In this document: piece by piece, positions 23,822-31,878 of the stretch
Position numbering within the stretch: position 1 is the first letter of the stretch
Layout: each line of letters begins with the position of its first letter
Origin: a virus
IMG/VR virus record: IMGVR_UViG_3300023196_001102
Span: 1-48,460 of that record
Reading direction: 5' to 3' (one strand)
Length of the DNA stretch: 48,460 bases
Notes under the pieces: generated by a model
What the model saw: only the letters and a program-made list of their open reading frames with translations
What the model was told of the DNA's origin: nothing
Database searches by the model: none
Made by a program: the position numbers and the translations under genes

Positions 23822-24044
23822 TTTGTGGCCACATTAATTTATATTTTATATATGTTTCGGTATCTAATTCTACTTCAATGATTGAGCTAAAATTGGCGTT
23901 GTCTGTATCTACTTCCATGTGATAGGTTATGTTTTTTCCATTATCTTGTATCCATAATCCTACTTCACTTTCTAACCATACATCAAAATGATCAGCATCT
24001 CCACTAAGTGGAAACACTGCTACTTTAGTTTTAGTAGGACGCAT
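23793..24044 (-). CDS. Hypothetical acidic protein, 83 aa
   Basis: This is an 83-residue acidic, beta-rich protein (DHFDVWLESEVGLWIQDNGK). No family is recognised. It overlaps the exonuclease gene upstream by 14 nt and the following gene by 29 nt. Confidence 0.7.
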   Translation of the reverse strand: MRPTKTKVAVFPLSGDADHFDVWLESEVGLWIQDNGKNITYHMEVDTDNANFSSIIEVELDTETYIKYKLMWPQNEIQSKSSD

Positions 24045-25011
24045 TCAGATATTCTGAATGTGCTTCTGCTTGATCACTTATACGTTGTAAATCATGTTTA
24101 CCACAGAACTTCATAAAGTGAATACCTACTTGTCCTTTAGGATCCTTTTGTACTTGATCAACAATTGTCTCATCAAGTGCTTCTTTAATACCTACAGGTT
24201 GTGCTGTTAAGTCAATTAGCTCAAGATTACGATGATAGTCGTCTAGTACACGATGTTCATTACCATCATGATCAACCCACTTTTGTAACATAAAGTTATT
24301 CCAGTTAAAGCCTTTGTCATTCTTGTCAGCAAATGCTTCAAGCATACCAATCTTGTTTTTAGTGCCTTTCTTACGAGCACCAGGATACGCACTAAACACG
24401 TTATCACTTGTGTCGCCACGTATACACTTCTCAAATAGTAACCATGAAGGGTCACCAATTTGCTTTTGCTCTTTAGTCTTCTTGTCCATAACAGGCTTAC
24501 CACGGTCATTATAAACACCGTCTAAACAAATATGTTGATTAGTAATACCATTGTATTGTGTTACATTCTCATTAATTAGCTGATAAAAGTCACTATCACT
24601 ACTAATAATAACATGCTTATCATCAGGATGATTCTGTATAAACCGAGCAATAAAGTCATCTGCTTCACACTGTTTATGTTGTAATACTGTACAGTTAGAA
24701 CGTTTCTCAATAAAGGCTTTTAGCTCATCAAATGCTTCAAAGAACTTTTGATCCTCTTCTTGCTCACGTGGAGTAAGAGCATCACGAGCTACTTTACGAT
24801 TTGCTTTATATGGCGTAAAGTGATCCTTGCGCCAGCTACGACCTTCAAAACAAAATACAACATGACTGCCTTCAAAGTCACGCCATGCTTTATTAATAGC
24901 ACTAAACATAATGTGATATGCCATGCCAATTTTAGTTTCAATATCATCACCACGCACTACGTGTCTAGCACGATAAAACATGTTAAGTGAGTCTACTAGG
25001 ATATAAGTCAT
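24031..25011 (-). CDS. rnh: 5'-3' exonuclease, T4 RNase H type
   Basis: This is a 326-residue FEN-family protein. LVDSLNMFYRARH at the N-terminus, VVFCFEGRSWRK, CEADDFIARF and VIISSDSDFYQL supply the acidic metal-binding residues of the flap-nuclease fold. T4 RNase H (305 residues) removes lagging-strand RNA primers. The same role is expected here, alongside the gp43- and gp45-like proteins farther upstream. The start overlaps the upstream stop by 4 nt. Confidence 0.93.
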   Translation of the reverse strand: MTYILVDSLNMFYRARHVVRGDDIETKIGMAYHIMFSAINKAWRDFEGSHVVFCFEGRSWRKDHFTPYKANRKVARDALTPREQEEDQKFFEAFDELKAFIEKRSNCTVLQHKQCEADDFIARFIQNHPDDKHVIISSDSDFYQLINENVTQYNGITNQHICLDGVYNDRGKPVMDKKTKEQKQIGDPSWLLFEKCIRGDTSDNVFSAYPGARKKGTKNKIGMLEAFADKNDKGFNWNNFMLQKWVDHDGNEHRVLDDYHRNLELIDLTAQPVGIKEALDETIVDQVQKDPKGQVGIHFMKFCGKHDLQRISDQAEAHSEYLNASY

Positions 25012-25229
25012 TCAGCGTCGTCCTCTCTAGGTTTAATTAATAGTTTCTCATCTGCCTGTCCCTTTAAATCTATAATAGCATCGTTCTTTATAATGTCAAT
25101 GATATTATTGTTTAAAGTAATCTCACGTCTAAGCCAATATAATCTTTCCTCAAGTTTCTTTAGTTCTTTTTCATAAAATTCAAGTTCACGTTCTTTGCGT
25201 AATTTTTGCTCTATAACGTCAGTGAGCAT
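25008..25229 (-). CDS. Coiled-coil hypothetical protein, 73 aa
   Basis: The protein is highly charged and almost wholly helical, with heptad-like KELKKLEERLYWLRREI. I take the ATG at 25229 because AAAGAAAG precedes it. The ATG at 25253 overlaps the upstream stop and is equally possible. No function is recognised. Confidence 0.65.
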   Translation of the reverse strand: MLTDVIEQKLRKERELEFYEKELKKLEERLYWLRREITLNNNIIDIIKNDAIIDLKGQADEKLLIKPREDDAE

Positions 25230-25245
25230 AATAATCTTTCTTTCA

Positions 25246-25506
25246 TTATGCATTTGTAATTACAGTATCCCATCTAAAACTGCGCCATCCTTTTGCGTTG
25301 ACATCATATACAACACAAACTTCTGGATTAACCTTGCGTACTTTCTCTTCAGTAAGTGGATCTTTCTTAGTTGCCTTTGGGATAATATCTTTACTAAGTG
25401 TACATGTCATTTTACGGTAATCGCCGTTTATTTTAGTAAACTCAATAACAACTTCTCCTTCTTTAAGTTGTTGGCTAATCTCTACTTTACGATCTTCAGT
25501 AATCAT
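25246..25506 (-). CDS. DUF2693-like small protein (SH3/WYL-type fold)
   Basis: This is an 86-residue protein. VIEFTKINGDYRKMTCTL followed by VYDVNAKGWRSFRWDTV matches the pattern of DUF2693 proteins, common in T4-like phages, with a conserved RxMxCTL and a Trp-Arg-x-Phe at the end. These are thought to adopt a small beta-barrel. The molecular role is unknown. Confidence 0.72.
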   Translation of the reverse strand: MITEDRKVEISQQLKEGEVVIEFTKINGDYRKMTCTLSKDIIPKATKKDPLTEEKVRKVNPEVCVVYDVNAKGWRSFRWDTVITNA

Positions 25507-25508
25507 TA

Positions 25509-25724
25509 TTAACGTCCTTTTGGTCTTTGAATTTCCCTTGGTCCTGGTGTAGTAAATTCCATGCCAGCCATATTGCCTACATAAATTTTACCGTTCCATC
25601 TCAGGTGAATTTTATTATGAGCAAGAAATACATCAAGTGATTCATGATGTCTCACATTGTCTACTTCTGCTTCTACACCTTGGTTGTTGCGTGTATTCGT
25701 TATAATTGTTGTTTTTTCATACAT
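25509..25724 (-). CDS. Hypothetical protein, 71 aa
   Basis: This is a 71-residue basic protein with ESLDVFLAHNKIHLRWNGK and a Pro-rich tail (TTPGPREIQRPKGR). It belongs to the type of short conserved proteins seen around replication genes of marine T4-like phages. The function is unknown. Confidence 0.72.
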   Translation of the reverse strand: MYEKTTIITNTRNNQGVEAEVDNVRHHESLDVFLAHNKIHLRWNGKIYVGNMAGMEFTTPGPREIQRPKGR

Positions 25725-25727
25725 TAG

Positions 25728-26354
25728 TTAATCCCACAGTGCTTCAAAATATTTTCCAAAAAGACGGAAGCCGTTGGTCATTCGAGTTTGATGTTCTTTC
25801 ATCCCATCATGATCAACCCATTCAAAACTACCAGCCATTGAACCATTCTTCGGATCTTCAATATATGGACCGTAAAAGTCACCTTCCCAATCATCTCGGC
25901 ACTTTTGTTCAAATGCCCAGATCATTTCACCTAATACCCAATCCCAACGCTCAAAGTATTTAGGATCAGTTGTGCCATCACCTTCGTATGCTTTTTTCCA
26001 TTTAGTAGTAGGACGTAATTCTTTTGGAACATCCTTTGGATCTACGTTAGGTGCGCCGTGCTTAGTAGCTTTAAGTTGTACAAGCATAGGTAGGATAATA
26101 GGAGCAAGGGTATGATCCATACTCCACGTATCCCAACGATCAATGTGTATCTTTTTCTTCTGATCAGAAAGACTTTCAAGAATCAAATTGATGCTATGAT
26201 TATAAATCCATTGTAGAGCGTCTTCTAGTTTCTGGAGTAACAACTCAAAGCGGGTGTTGTTTTCTTCCCAACGATAATCGTATTTTTTGTTCATATAATC
26301 ATAATGAACTTGACTAGTCCATTGACTACGATATTTTCCAATTTTAACTTTCAT
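25728..26354 (-). CDS. Conserved phage protein, 208 aa
   Basis: This is a 208-residue protein. The phrase DTWSMDHTLAPIILPML followed by VDPKDVPKELRP, and a C-terminal Trp-rich part (WDWVLGEMIWAFEQK), match a conserved T4-like phage family that I know only as unknown function. The high Trp and acidic content suggests a soluble globular protein. It overlaps the upstream 52-residue gene by 11 nt. Confidence 0.82.
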   Translation of the reverse strand: MKVKIGKYRSQWTSQVHYDYMNKKYDYRWEENNTRFELLLQKLEDALQWIYNHSINLILESLSDQKKKIHIDRWDTWSMDHTLAPIILPMLVQLKATKHGAPNVDPKDVPKELRPTTKWKKAYEGDGTTDPKYFERWDWVLGEMIWAFEQKCRDDWEGDFYGPYIEDPKNGSMAGSFEWVDHDGMKEHQTRMTNGFRLFGKYFEALWD

Positions 26355-26502
26355 GATGACCCCTAAGTTTTTTATCCTTTAAGAATACTTTAAGTGTTTT
26401 TCCATCGTCTTGATAGCTCAACTCCACACTCACGTCATACTTAACTATAGCTCTGCCGGTTTCGTCAATTACTTCAAAACGGGTTACTTTGTCATTCTTC
26501 AT
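26344..26502 (-). CDS. Small ORF, 52 aa
   Basis: An ATG at 26502 with GGAAG upstream opens a 52-residue frame that ends inside the start of the next gene (ATGAAAGTTAA). It fills an otherwise empty gap of about 150 nt. The peptide reads KVTRFEVIDETGRAIVKYDV and then charged Lys-rich sequence. It looks like a small beta-hairpin domain of unknown role. Confidence 0.7.
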   Translation of the reverse strand: MKNDKVTRFEVIDETGRAIVKYDVSVELSYQDDGKTLKVFLKDKKLRGHHES

Positions 26503-26504
26503 AT

Positions 26505-26768
26505 TCAACTTCCTTCATAACTAATTGTTCTGCCAGTATCTTCATACACCATTGACCATCCGCAACCATACGCAGGAACAATTTCTACAAACTTCGGCAT
26601 CATATTATCATCCTTTGGGCCATGACCACCAGATAAGAAATAAGCACCAGTTATGTCTGGCTTTGCGTGTTTATAACGATTGCGTTCACGCTCATAGATT
26701 TCAAGGGCTTTGCGCAACTTCTCATTTTCTGCAACTAATTCTGCTACACTTTTATCTGAATTACTCAT
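26505..26768 (-). CDS. Hypothetical protein with N-terminal coiled coil, 87 aa
   Basis: The N-terminal helix has heptad character (VAELVAENEKLRKALEIYE). It is followed by a globular part, GAYFLSGGHGPKDD. No family is assigned. The start overlaps the upstream stop as ATGA, indicating translational coupling. Confidence 0.72.
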   Translation of the reverse strand: MSNSDKSVAELVAENEKLRKALEIYERERNRYKHAKPDITGAYFLSGGHGPKDDNMMPKFVEIVPAYGCGWSMVYEDTGRTISYEGS

Positions 26769-26893
26769 TTGTATGCTTTCCCAAATCCTTCTACGTACAG
26801 GTGATCCATTTGTTCAAAACGATAAACATTAAAGTCACCGAACATACCATACATTATAGCGCCTTTGTCAGCCTTGTCAAATATATTCAGCAT
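26765..26893 (-). CDS. Small ORF, 42 aa
   Basis: This 42-residue frame (MLNIFDKADKGAIMYGMFGD and on) ends as ATGA on the start of the next gene and begins inside the preceding small ORF. Overlapping both neighbours is the normal arrangement in this region, which supports it. It could also be the frameshifted second half of the small ORF at 26877-27005. Confidence 0.5.
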   Translation of the reverse strand: MLNIFDKADKGAIMYGMFGDFNVYRFEQMDHLYVEGFGKAYK

Positions 26894-27005
26894 CCAGTTT
26901 ACTGGCAAAAGTTTCAGGTTCTAAGTCCCAACAATGGCGGTCAGTATCTTTGGTTATATAAATCCAATCAGCATCACTTAGTCTTATTTTAACTGCGTAT
27001 TTCAT
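26877..27005 (-). CDS. Small ORF, 42 aa
   Basis: This 42-residue frame reads MKYAVKIRLSDADWIYITKD and ends at KLDAEYI. It starts as ATGA on the stop of the upstream gene. Its end overlaps the next small ORF by 17 nt. The two together would make one 80-residue protein after a single frameshift, so one broken gene is an alternative reading. Confidence 0.55.
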   Translation of the reverse strand: MKYAVKIRLSDADWIYITKDTDRHCWDLEPETFASKLDAEYI

Positions 27006-27268
27006 TCTTCACCAGTCGCATCCAATGCTACACTACGACATAAGTCATTGAACCATAAGTCGACAATTGCTTCTGGGTTAGCGCCGGCATAACCAGCTTC
27101 CCCTAGTAGGCCAACAAAGTCATCGTTCCAATCTAACTCAAAATAACCTTGTGTGGGGTTGTCTTTATTGAAGTGTACTTCTACTACTTTGACCCATGGG
27201 CCTTTAGCATTTTCTTTAGTTTCTACTTCTTTACTTTTATTAAAGATGTTTTTTAGTTTATCAAACAT
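27002..27268 (-). CDS. Conserved small phage protein, 88 aa
   Basis: I start this at MFDKLKNIF (27268), because an 18-bp sequence directly upstream is repeated before the gene at 27480 with the start codon in the same relative place. A start at 27277 is also open. The protein has GPWVKVVEVHFNKDNPTQG, FELDWNDDFV and WFNDLCR, features I associate with a conserved marine-phage family of unknown function. Confidence 0.78.
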   Translation of the reverse strand: MFDKLKNIFNKSKEVETKENAKGPWVKVVEVHFNKDNPTQGYFELDWNDDFVGLLGEAGYAGANPEAIVDLWFNDLCRSVALDATGEE

Positions 27269-27269
27269 T

Positions 27270-27287
27270 CCATCCAATCCTTTCCCA
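27270..27287. repeat. 18-bp direct repeat, copy 1
   Basis: On the minus strand this reads TGGGAAAGGATTGGATGG and lies 1 nt before the chosen ATG at 27268. The identical 18 bases occur at 27483-27500, 213 bp away. It contains the AAGGA ribosome binding site. Confidence 0.85.
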
Positions 27288-27297
27288 CCGCTTCATT

Positions 27298-27480
27298 TTA
27301 ATACTCCACCGTTTGTTTTAAATATTGTATTTCAATTTGTTTAGCACTAACTTCTTCACTATAGCCATCAGCGATTCTATAGGTTACTCCTTGCTTATAC
27401 AATTTGATATTTAGTTTGTTAAGATCTTTAATAAGTGTATTAAGTTCCTTAACCATATCTGCTACTGTTGGATCTTTCAT
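27298..27480 (-). CDS. Hypothetical protein, 60 aa
   Basis: The chosen ATG at 27480 overlaps the metK stop (TAATG). An earlier in-frame start lies inside metK. The 60-residue protein is helical (VADMVKELNTLIKDLNKLNI), probably a short coiled coil. Its ribosome binding site is within the last metK codons, in the second copy of the 18-bp repeat. Confidence 0.72.
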   Translation of the reverse strand: MKDPTVADMVKELNTLIKDLNKLNIKLYKQGVTYRIADGYSEEVSAKQIEIQYLKQTVEY

Positions 27481-28571
27481 TACCATCCAATCCTTTCCCA
27501 TGGAACATCTTTGTCGCCAAAGTGTCCGTATGTGCAATTTTCGCTATAGTTAGTATAGTTGAATAAATCAAATCTGTCAATGATTCCTTTTGGTGTCAAA
27601 TCAATCTCACGTTCAATAAAACGTGCAATACTTGCATTGTGTCCATTTGAATCAACATATATGCTTGTGGGTTCTTTAACACCAATAGCATAGCTCAGCT
27701 GAATATTACACCAGTCTGCCATACTGTCTGCTACTACATTCTTCGCAAGCCATCTTGCCATGTAGGCTGCACTTCTGTCGACTTTTGTTGGGTCTTTGCC
27801 ACTAAACGCACCGCCACCATGAGGAGCAAAACCCCCATAAGTATCAACAATAATTTTTCGCCCAGTAACACCAGCATCACCGTCAGGACCACCAATAACG
27901 AAATTTCCAGTAGGGTTAAGATGCCATGTAGTTCTTTCATCGACTAAGTCTCCTAGTTCTTCCATTGCGGCAAGTTTACAAATATGTCTTGCTTCTTCCA
28001 CATTGCCTTGTGTATGCTGTGTACTTATAACAACTTGGTCAATGCGTTTGATTACACCGTCACGTCTTGCACCATAATACTCTACGCTTACTTGACTTTT
28101 AGCATCTGGGCCTAGTATAGCACCACGTTTACTTTTCAAGTTCTTTAGAATTTCGTGACTGTAATGGATAGGTGCTGGCATCATACTGTCTGTATGATTA
28201 CAAGCATATCCAAACATCAAGCCTTGATCACCTGCACCAAAGTCGTCTGTACCTAGAGCAATGTCTCCACTTTGTGCGTGGATCTCATTATAGATATTTA
28301 AATTGTCCCAATGGAATCCATCTTGTTCGTATCCAATTTCTCGAACTTTATCACGAACGATTTGTTTTACTTCGTCCTTGCTTACATTAAAGTTCTTTAC
28401 CTCACCCGCTAACGTTACGTGGTTAGTGGTTACAAGTGTTTCAACAGCAACACGAGTTGTCTCGTCTCCGTTAGCTAGTCCAGCATCCACAAGAGCATCA
28501 GATATCTGATCTGCTACTTTGTCTGGATGACCATCACTTACACTTTCGCTTGTAAAAATATAGTTGTTCAT
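27480..28571 (-). CDS. metK: S-adenosylmethionine synthetase
   Basis: This is a 363-residue protein, slightly shorter than bacterial MetK (about 384). SESVSDGHPDKVADQISDA at the N-terminus, GAGDQGLMFGYA, GGPDGDAGVTGRKI and HGGGAFSGKDPTKVDRSAAY are the hallmark substrate, metal and ATP-binding motifs, and all are intact. It makes SAM from Met and ATP. It lies directly downstream of two DNA methyltransferases and the radical SAM enzyme QueE. A six-member radical SAM cluster lies elsewhere in the window, so a phage-encoded SAM supply makes sense. Confidence 0.97.
   Translation of the reverse strand: MNNYIFTSESVSDGHPDKVADQISDALVDAGLANGDETTRVAVETLVTTNHVTLAGEVKNFNVSKDEVKQIVRDKVREIGYEQDGFHWDNLNIYNEIHAQSGDIALGTDDFGAGDQGLMFGYACNHTDSMMPAPIHYSHEILKNLKSKRGAILGPDAKSQVSVEYYGARRDGVIKRIDQVVISTQHTQGNVEEARHICKLAAMEELGDLVDERTTWHLNPTGNFVIGGPDGDAGVTGRKIIVDTYGGFAPHGGGAFSGKDPTKVDRSAAYMARWLAKNVVADSMADWCNIQLSYAIGVKEPTSIYVDSNGHNASIARFIEREIDLTPKGIIDRFDLFNYTNYSENCTYGHFGDKDVPWERIGW
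27483..27500. repeat. 18-bp direct repeat, copy 2
   Basis: This is identical to 27270-27287. Here it encodes the last residues of MetK and also serves as translation initiation region for the 60-residue gene. Confidence 0.85.
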
Positions 28572-28583
28572 TTATTAACCTTT

Positions 28584-29690
28584 TTATTTTGTAAAGACGT
28601 ATACGCCTTCAAACTTTTCTCGACCTGCTAGTTTATCATTACCAACACCAGGCCGTGTGTTAAGCATCATCTTAATTGTTTCTTTGTGTTTAAATCCAAG
28701 TTTTTCTGCGGTACTAATCCAGCGATCTACAACCTTGAATTCGTCTTTTGTAGTTTTATAGTCTGCTATATTAGTGGCAAATATACCATCACTGTTAAGT
28801 CCATCGTATATACGCCGCATAGTTGGAACAGTATAGCCTTCAAACCATTCGTCCAGTGTGTTAAATTGTACCATACATTGTGTAGGCTCGTCACTATACT
28901 TTTCCAAGTTAAAGTAAGGAGGGCTACTAAACGCTAAGTCTATATCTTCTGGTTGAAAGTCTTGTGATGTTTCACAGTGTATTTCAGCATTACTGCCAAT
29001 AATACTATTTAAATAGTTTAAGTAATGATATGTTTCTGTATTAGGATCTGTACCAATATACTTATAACGCATGTTACTACTGGTTGTTCCTAGTAGTCTT
29101 CCACCATATCCACAACTATAATCATATACTGTACCCCAAATAACTGGGCATAAACGTTCAACAATAGCTTTGGCATTTTGTGCTTTGAAGTTAGTTACAT
29201 TTTCACCTGTAACTAGTTCTAAACTTCGGCGCATTGCTGTGGGATAGCATAGTTTGTTGCCTTCTCTAAACTCAAAACAAATACGGATAGCACGTTTAAG
29301 TTTGGCATCATCAAAGAACCTATCTTTAAGACTGTTACTTCCACGCCCTTTAGGTTCTGCTGTTTGCATATTAGTAAAGATAAAACGATTAATAGTTTGT
29401 CCAGCATTGTTGCCTAACCCTAATCTATCGCCGTCTACTTTTGTATATGACTTATTACTAAAGTTGCTTACAGCATTTTTAAGTCCTACTTCTGTGTAAT
29501 ACAGAATAGGAACAATACCTCTTGTACGATAAAGATTAAAAACAGCATCAATAGTACCAGCAGGATCTCGTTCATAAGTTTCTGTCGTGTGTTTATCAAA
29601 CTCTGGATACAAGTCTTCGTATCCTGTAAACTCATCACCAAAGATGTATTCAGACTTTATATTCCAGAACTTGTATATTTTGTCGATCAT
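28584..29690 (-). CDS. DNA methyltransferase-like protein with SPPY motif
   Basis: This is a 368-residue protein. YDYSCGYGGRLLG is the SAM-binding glycine-rich motif, and FSSPPYFNLE is the catalytic motif IV; SPPY is typical of N4-cytosine or some N6-adenine DNA methyltransferases. Motif I precedes motif IV. About 180 N-terminal residues come before the catalytic core and may be a recognition domain. The protein at 30870 has the same organisation (paralogue). The target base and sequence cannot be told. It starts by TAATG overlap with a 28-codon ORF. Confidence 0.82.
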   Translation of the reverse strand: MIDKIYKFWNIKSEYIFGDEFTGYEDLYPEFDKHTTETYERDPAGTIDAVFNLYRTRGIVPILYYTEVGLKNAVSNFSNKSYTKVDGDRLGLGNNAGQTINRFIFTNMQTAEPKGRGSNSLKDRFFDDAKLKRAIRICFEFREGNKLCYPTAMRRSLELVTGENVTNFKAQNAKAIVERLCPVIWGTVYDYSCGYGGRLLGTTSSNMRYKYIGTDPNTETYHYLNYLNSIIGSNAEIHCETSQDFQPEDIDLAFSSPPYFNLEKYSDEPTQCMVQFNTLDEWFEGYTVPTMRRIYDGLNSDGIFATNIADYKTTKDEFKVVDRWISTAEKLGFKHKETIKMMLNTRPGVGNDKLAGREKFEGVYVFTK

Positions 29691-29776
29691 TACAGTTGTT
29701 TACGTATCTTCTCATAATTGATTGGTGCTTGCATTGCTTTACGCAATTGTTCGTTCTCTTTAAGTCCCCCAGGCAT
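29690..29776 (-). CDS. Possible mini-ORF between queE and methyltransferase
   Basis: This 28-codon frame (MPGGLKENEQLRKAMQAPIN and on) starts inside the end of queE and stops by TAATG on the methyltransferase start. Its main support is the coupling geometry. It may only serve to carry ribosomes from queE to the next gene. Confidence 0.35.
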   Translation of the reverse strand: MPGGLKENEQLRKAMQAPINYEKIRKQL

Positions 29777-30656
29777 TTCCGAATAGCGAAATATGCAATC
29801 TTGGGGTGAATCGCCATCCTTTTTCCATACAGACTTGCGCGACTTCTTGAACATTGAGAACATACTCTTCCGAGCGTCCTCCAAGCGGCATACAATATAC
29901 TGGACACTCAACGCCGATGTCACGATATGCTTGAACAGCTCTCCCAGCTTCTTCAATGTCTGCACGATCAGCAACAACAAATTTAAAATAAATGTCACTG
30001 CCAGCAACAGTGGAATAATTAAGAGCAACATCAGGTTTGATAGCGTCTTCCCAAGATTCTCCACTAACGCTAAGTTTAGGGCTACAACTCCATGTGACTG
30101 TAATTCTGTCACTGTCATTGAGATAGTTGTAGAGGTCGTCGTGTAATACTTGTGTAGTGTTTGTTTCAAATGTGACATTTTTTAAATCCTTCATACGTGG
30201 ATGTTCGAACAGCTCTACGTAAAGTCGTTGCCACGCTAACAACGGCTCACCACCTGTCATAATAAGATGGATATCCTGACCGTTATCCATTGTCCACTTG
30301 CCTTCTGGAGTAAGCGACAGCAGATGTTCTACTACTTCTTCAATCTCTGCAAGTCGGTTAAAGTCTTTAAACTCGGGATAGATACTAGCATAAGTGTCGC
30401 AACCTGTATGAATAATAGGTAAGTCTGTAAACTTTTCAGTTCGTTCAACAATGCCATCATCTAGCAAGTCTTTTACTTCTTGATTGTATCGTTGTCCTGC
30501 TTCATGTTTCTCTGCACGACTAGGCTCGTCACGACCAAGTCCAAAGTTCATACAACGAAAATTACAACCGAAGGTGCGTAGGAATACACTGGGTACTCCT
30601 ACAAACTTACCTTCACCTTGTACGCTATAAAATGCTTCACTATATCTAAGTTTCAT
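29760..30656 (-). CDS. queE: 7-carboxy-7-deazaguanine synthase, radical SAM (QueE)
   Basis: This is a 298-residue protein from MKLRYSEAF. An upstream ATG is open but lies in the preceding gene. SVQGEGKFVGVPSVFLRTFGC, the GGEP motif (MTGGEPLLAW) and the C-terminal RLHISLFGNAWG are diagnostic of QueE, which converts carboxytetrahydropterin to CDG. The cluster motif is unusual: CNFRC is followed by MNF instead of a third Cys two residues on. A candidate third Cys occurs about 50 residues later in HTGCDTYAS, a variation I recall in phage QueE proteins. It is flanked by two DNA methyltransferases. Confidence 0.9.
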   Translation of the reverse strand: MKLRYSEAFYSVQGEGKFVGVPSVFLRTFGCNFRCMNFGLGRDEPSRAEKHEAGQRYNQEVKDLLDDGIVERTEKFTDLPIIHTGCDTYASIYPEFKDFNRLAEIEEVVEHLLSLTPEGKWTMDNGQDIHLIMTGGEPLLAWQRLYVELFEHPRMKDLKNVTFETNTTQVLHDDLYNYLNDSDRITVTWSCSPKLSVSGESWEDAIKPDVALNYSTVAGSDIYFKFVVADRADIEEAGRAVQAYRDIGVECPVYCMPLGGRSEEYVLNVQEVAQVCMEKGWRFTPRLHISLFGNAWGT

Positions 30657-30876
30657 CTTCGTCTTTCTTTCGTACACTGTAGCCGCCATGCTCTAATTCT
30701 TCCCAAATCAATGTATCGCCTACGCCCCATCCTATTTGATTAAGAGAATCAGGGGGAAACTCTATAAAGAGTTCTTTTGTTTCTGTTTCACCGTTCTCTT
30801 GAATTTCAATAATCCAGCTATTATCACTTATTCTACTATATGTATACTTTTTTGTCAATTTAATTCCTTTCAACAT
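30646..30876 (-). CDS. Hypothetical protein, 76 aa
   Basis: The start at MLKGIKL overlaps the upstream stop (ATGTTGA). The sequence ELFIEFPPDSLNQIGWGVGD followed by LIWEE resembles the small AbrB/SpoVT-like pattern FPPxxLxxLGWxxGD common in marine phages, so weak DNA binding is possible. It is coupled between the methyltransferase and queE. Confidence 0.72.
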   Translation of the reverse strand: MLKGIKLTKKYTYSRISDNSWIIEIQENGETETKELFIEFPPDSLNQIGWGVGDTLIWEELEHGGYSVRKKDEDET

Positions 30877-31793
30877 TTCCAAATATATATTTTGTCTTGT
30901 TTCTTTTTGCCTGTTTGTTGGCCCAGTTGTTGCTTTAAATCTTCTTCATCATCACATACTGGTAGTCCGTTTGCCACAGCATCATCATACATTTTAGGAC
31001 TAATGTTAAAGCACACATGTCCTCCTGCTTGTATATTATCAACACACTTTTGCCAGATAGGAATAAAGAATCCTTTATAAAATGCTTCATCACTATCCCA
31101 TACTTCCATGTGTTCATATATTTCTAGATTAACATATGGAGGACTTGTTAATACAAAGTCATAATCTAACTTACTAAAGTCTACATCAAGTGCGCTTTGC
31201 CAAATCATTTCTAATTTACCAGATTGTTCTTCTTCTATTAGTGGATTGTTAAATTCACTATAGCCGCTAAGATATTTAATCATACGATCATATGCTGATT
31301 TCATATTAGTATTTGTATCAATGCCAGTGTAGTTAATGCCTAATGCCCAAGCACCAAGCATACGCCCGCCCCAACCTGCTGTAGGATCTAATACACTCTT
31401 AACTGAATACTTCTTGTATAGATACTTAGCTGTTGTACTTTTAAACATTACAATGCTACCAAGATTAATTCTAAAGCACTCAAAAATATTACCAGCGGCA
31501 GTACGTCCGCCTCTGTTACGCTTACGTGCGCTATCTATAAGTTTTTTCCATGCTGGTTTATCAGCATATAGCTCATGAATAGTTTTACCTTTTTCACGCT
31601 TACAGTTTAGTAAGTTTTTAAATTGAAAGTGATATAGGAAAGGATTACCATAAAAGTTATTGCGATTTTCATCAGCATCAAAGTTCTTTAAGTTTTTAAG
31701 ATCTCGATTTAGTTCATCATTACTAATCAGTTTGTGATCTTCCACATCTGTTATTGTGACACTATCTAGATTTTCATTAACTGGTTTAAGCAT
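30870..31793 (-). CDS. DNA methyltransferase-like protein with SPPY motif
   Basis: This is a 307-residue protein. LDPTAGWGGRMLG is the SAM-binding motif and LTSPPYVNLE the catalytic motif IV. It is related in layout to the protein at 28584, which has the same GGRxLG and SPPYxNLE phrases. It is the first gene after a clear sigma70-like promoter and is probably early, heading the operon that continues through queE, the second methyltransferase and possibly metK. It could protect phage DNA or methylate host targets. Confidence 0.83.
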   Translation of the reverse strand: MLKPVNENLDSVTITDVEDHKLISNDELNRDLKNLKNFDADENRNNFYGNPFLYHFQFKNLLNCKREKGKTIHELYADKPAWKKLIDSARKRNRGGRTAAGNIFECFRINLGSIVMFKSTTAKYLYKKYSVKSVLDPTAGWGGRMLGAWALGINYTGIDTNTNMKSAYDRMIKYLSGYSEFNNPLIEEEQSGKLEMIWQSALDVDFSKLDYDFVLTSPPYVNLEIYEHMEVWDSDEAFYKGFFIPIWQKCVDNIQAGGHVCFNISPKMYDDAVANGLPVCDDEEDLKQQLGQQTGKKKQDKIYIWKC

Positions 31794-31831
31794 TGTTGTC
31801 CTGTAGTCATTATGACACCTTGTATATTAAT

Positions 31832-31860
31832 ACTATACTACGATAACTTTTAATTGTCAA
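31832..31860 (-). promoter_or_regulatory. Sigma70-like promoter for the methyltransferase/queE operon
   Basis: TTGACA (31855-31860), a 17-bp spacer and TATAGT (31832-31837) lie 38 nt before the ATG at 31793. The spacer contains TTATCGT, as in the promoter at 20191-20219. Confidence 0.88.
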
Positions 31861-31878
31861 GATATTTTTATATTAGAA

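Noticed and set aside
29690-30178. 162-residue hydrophobic ORF on the minus strand
   Set aside because: Almost all of it is an out-of-frame reading of queE. Only its last 28 codons, which leave queE, are kept as a doubtful mini-ORF.
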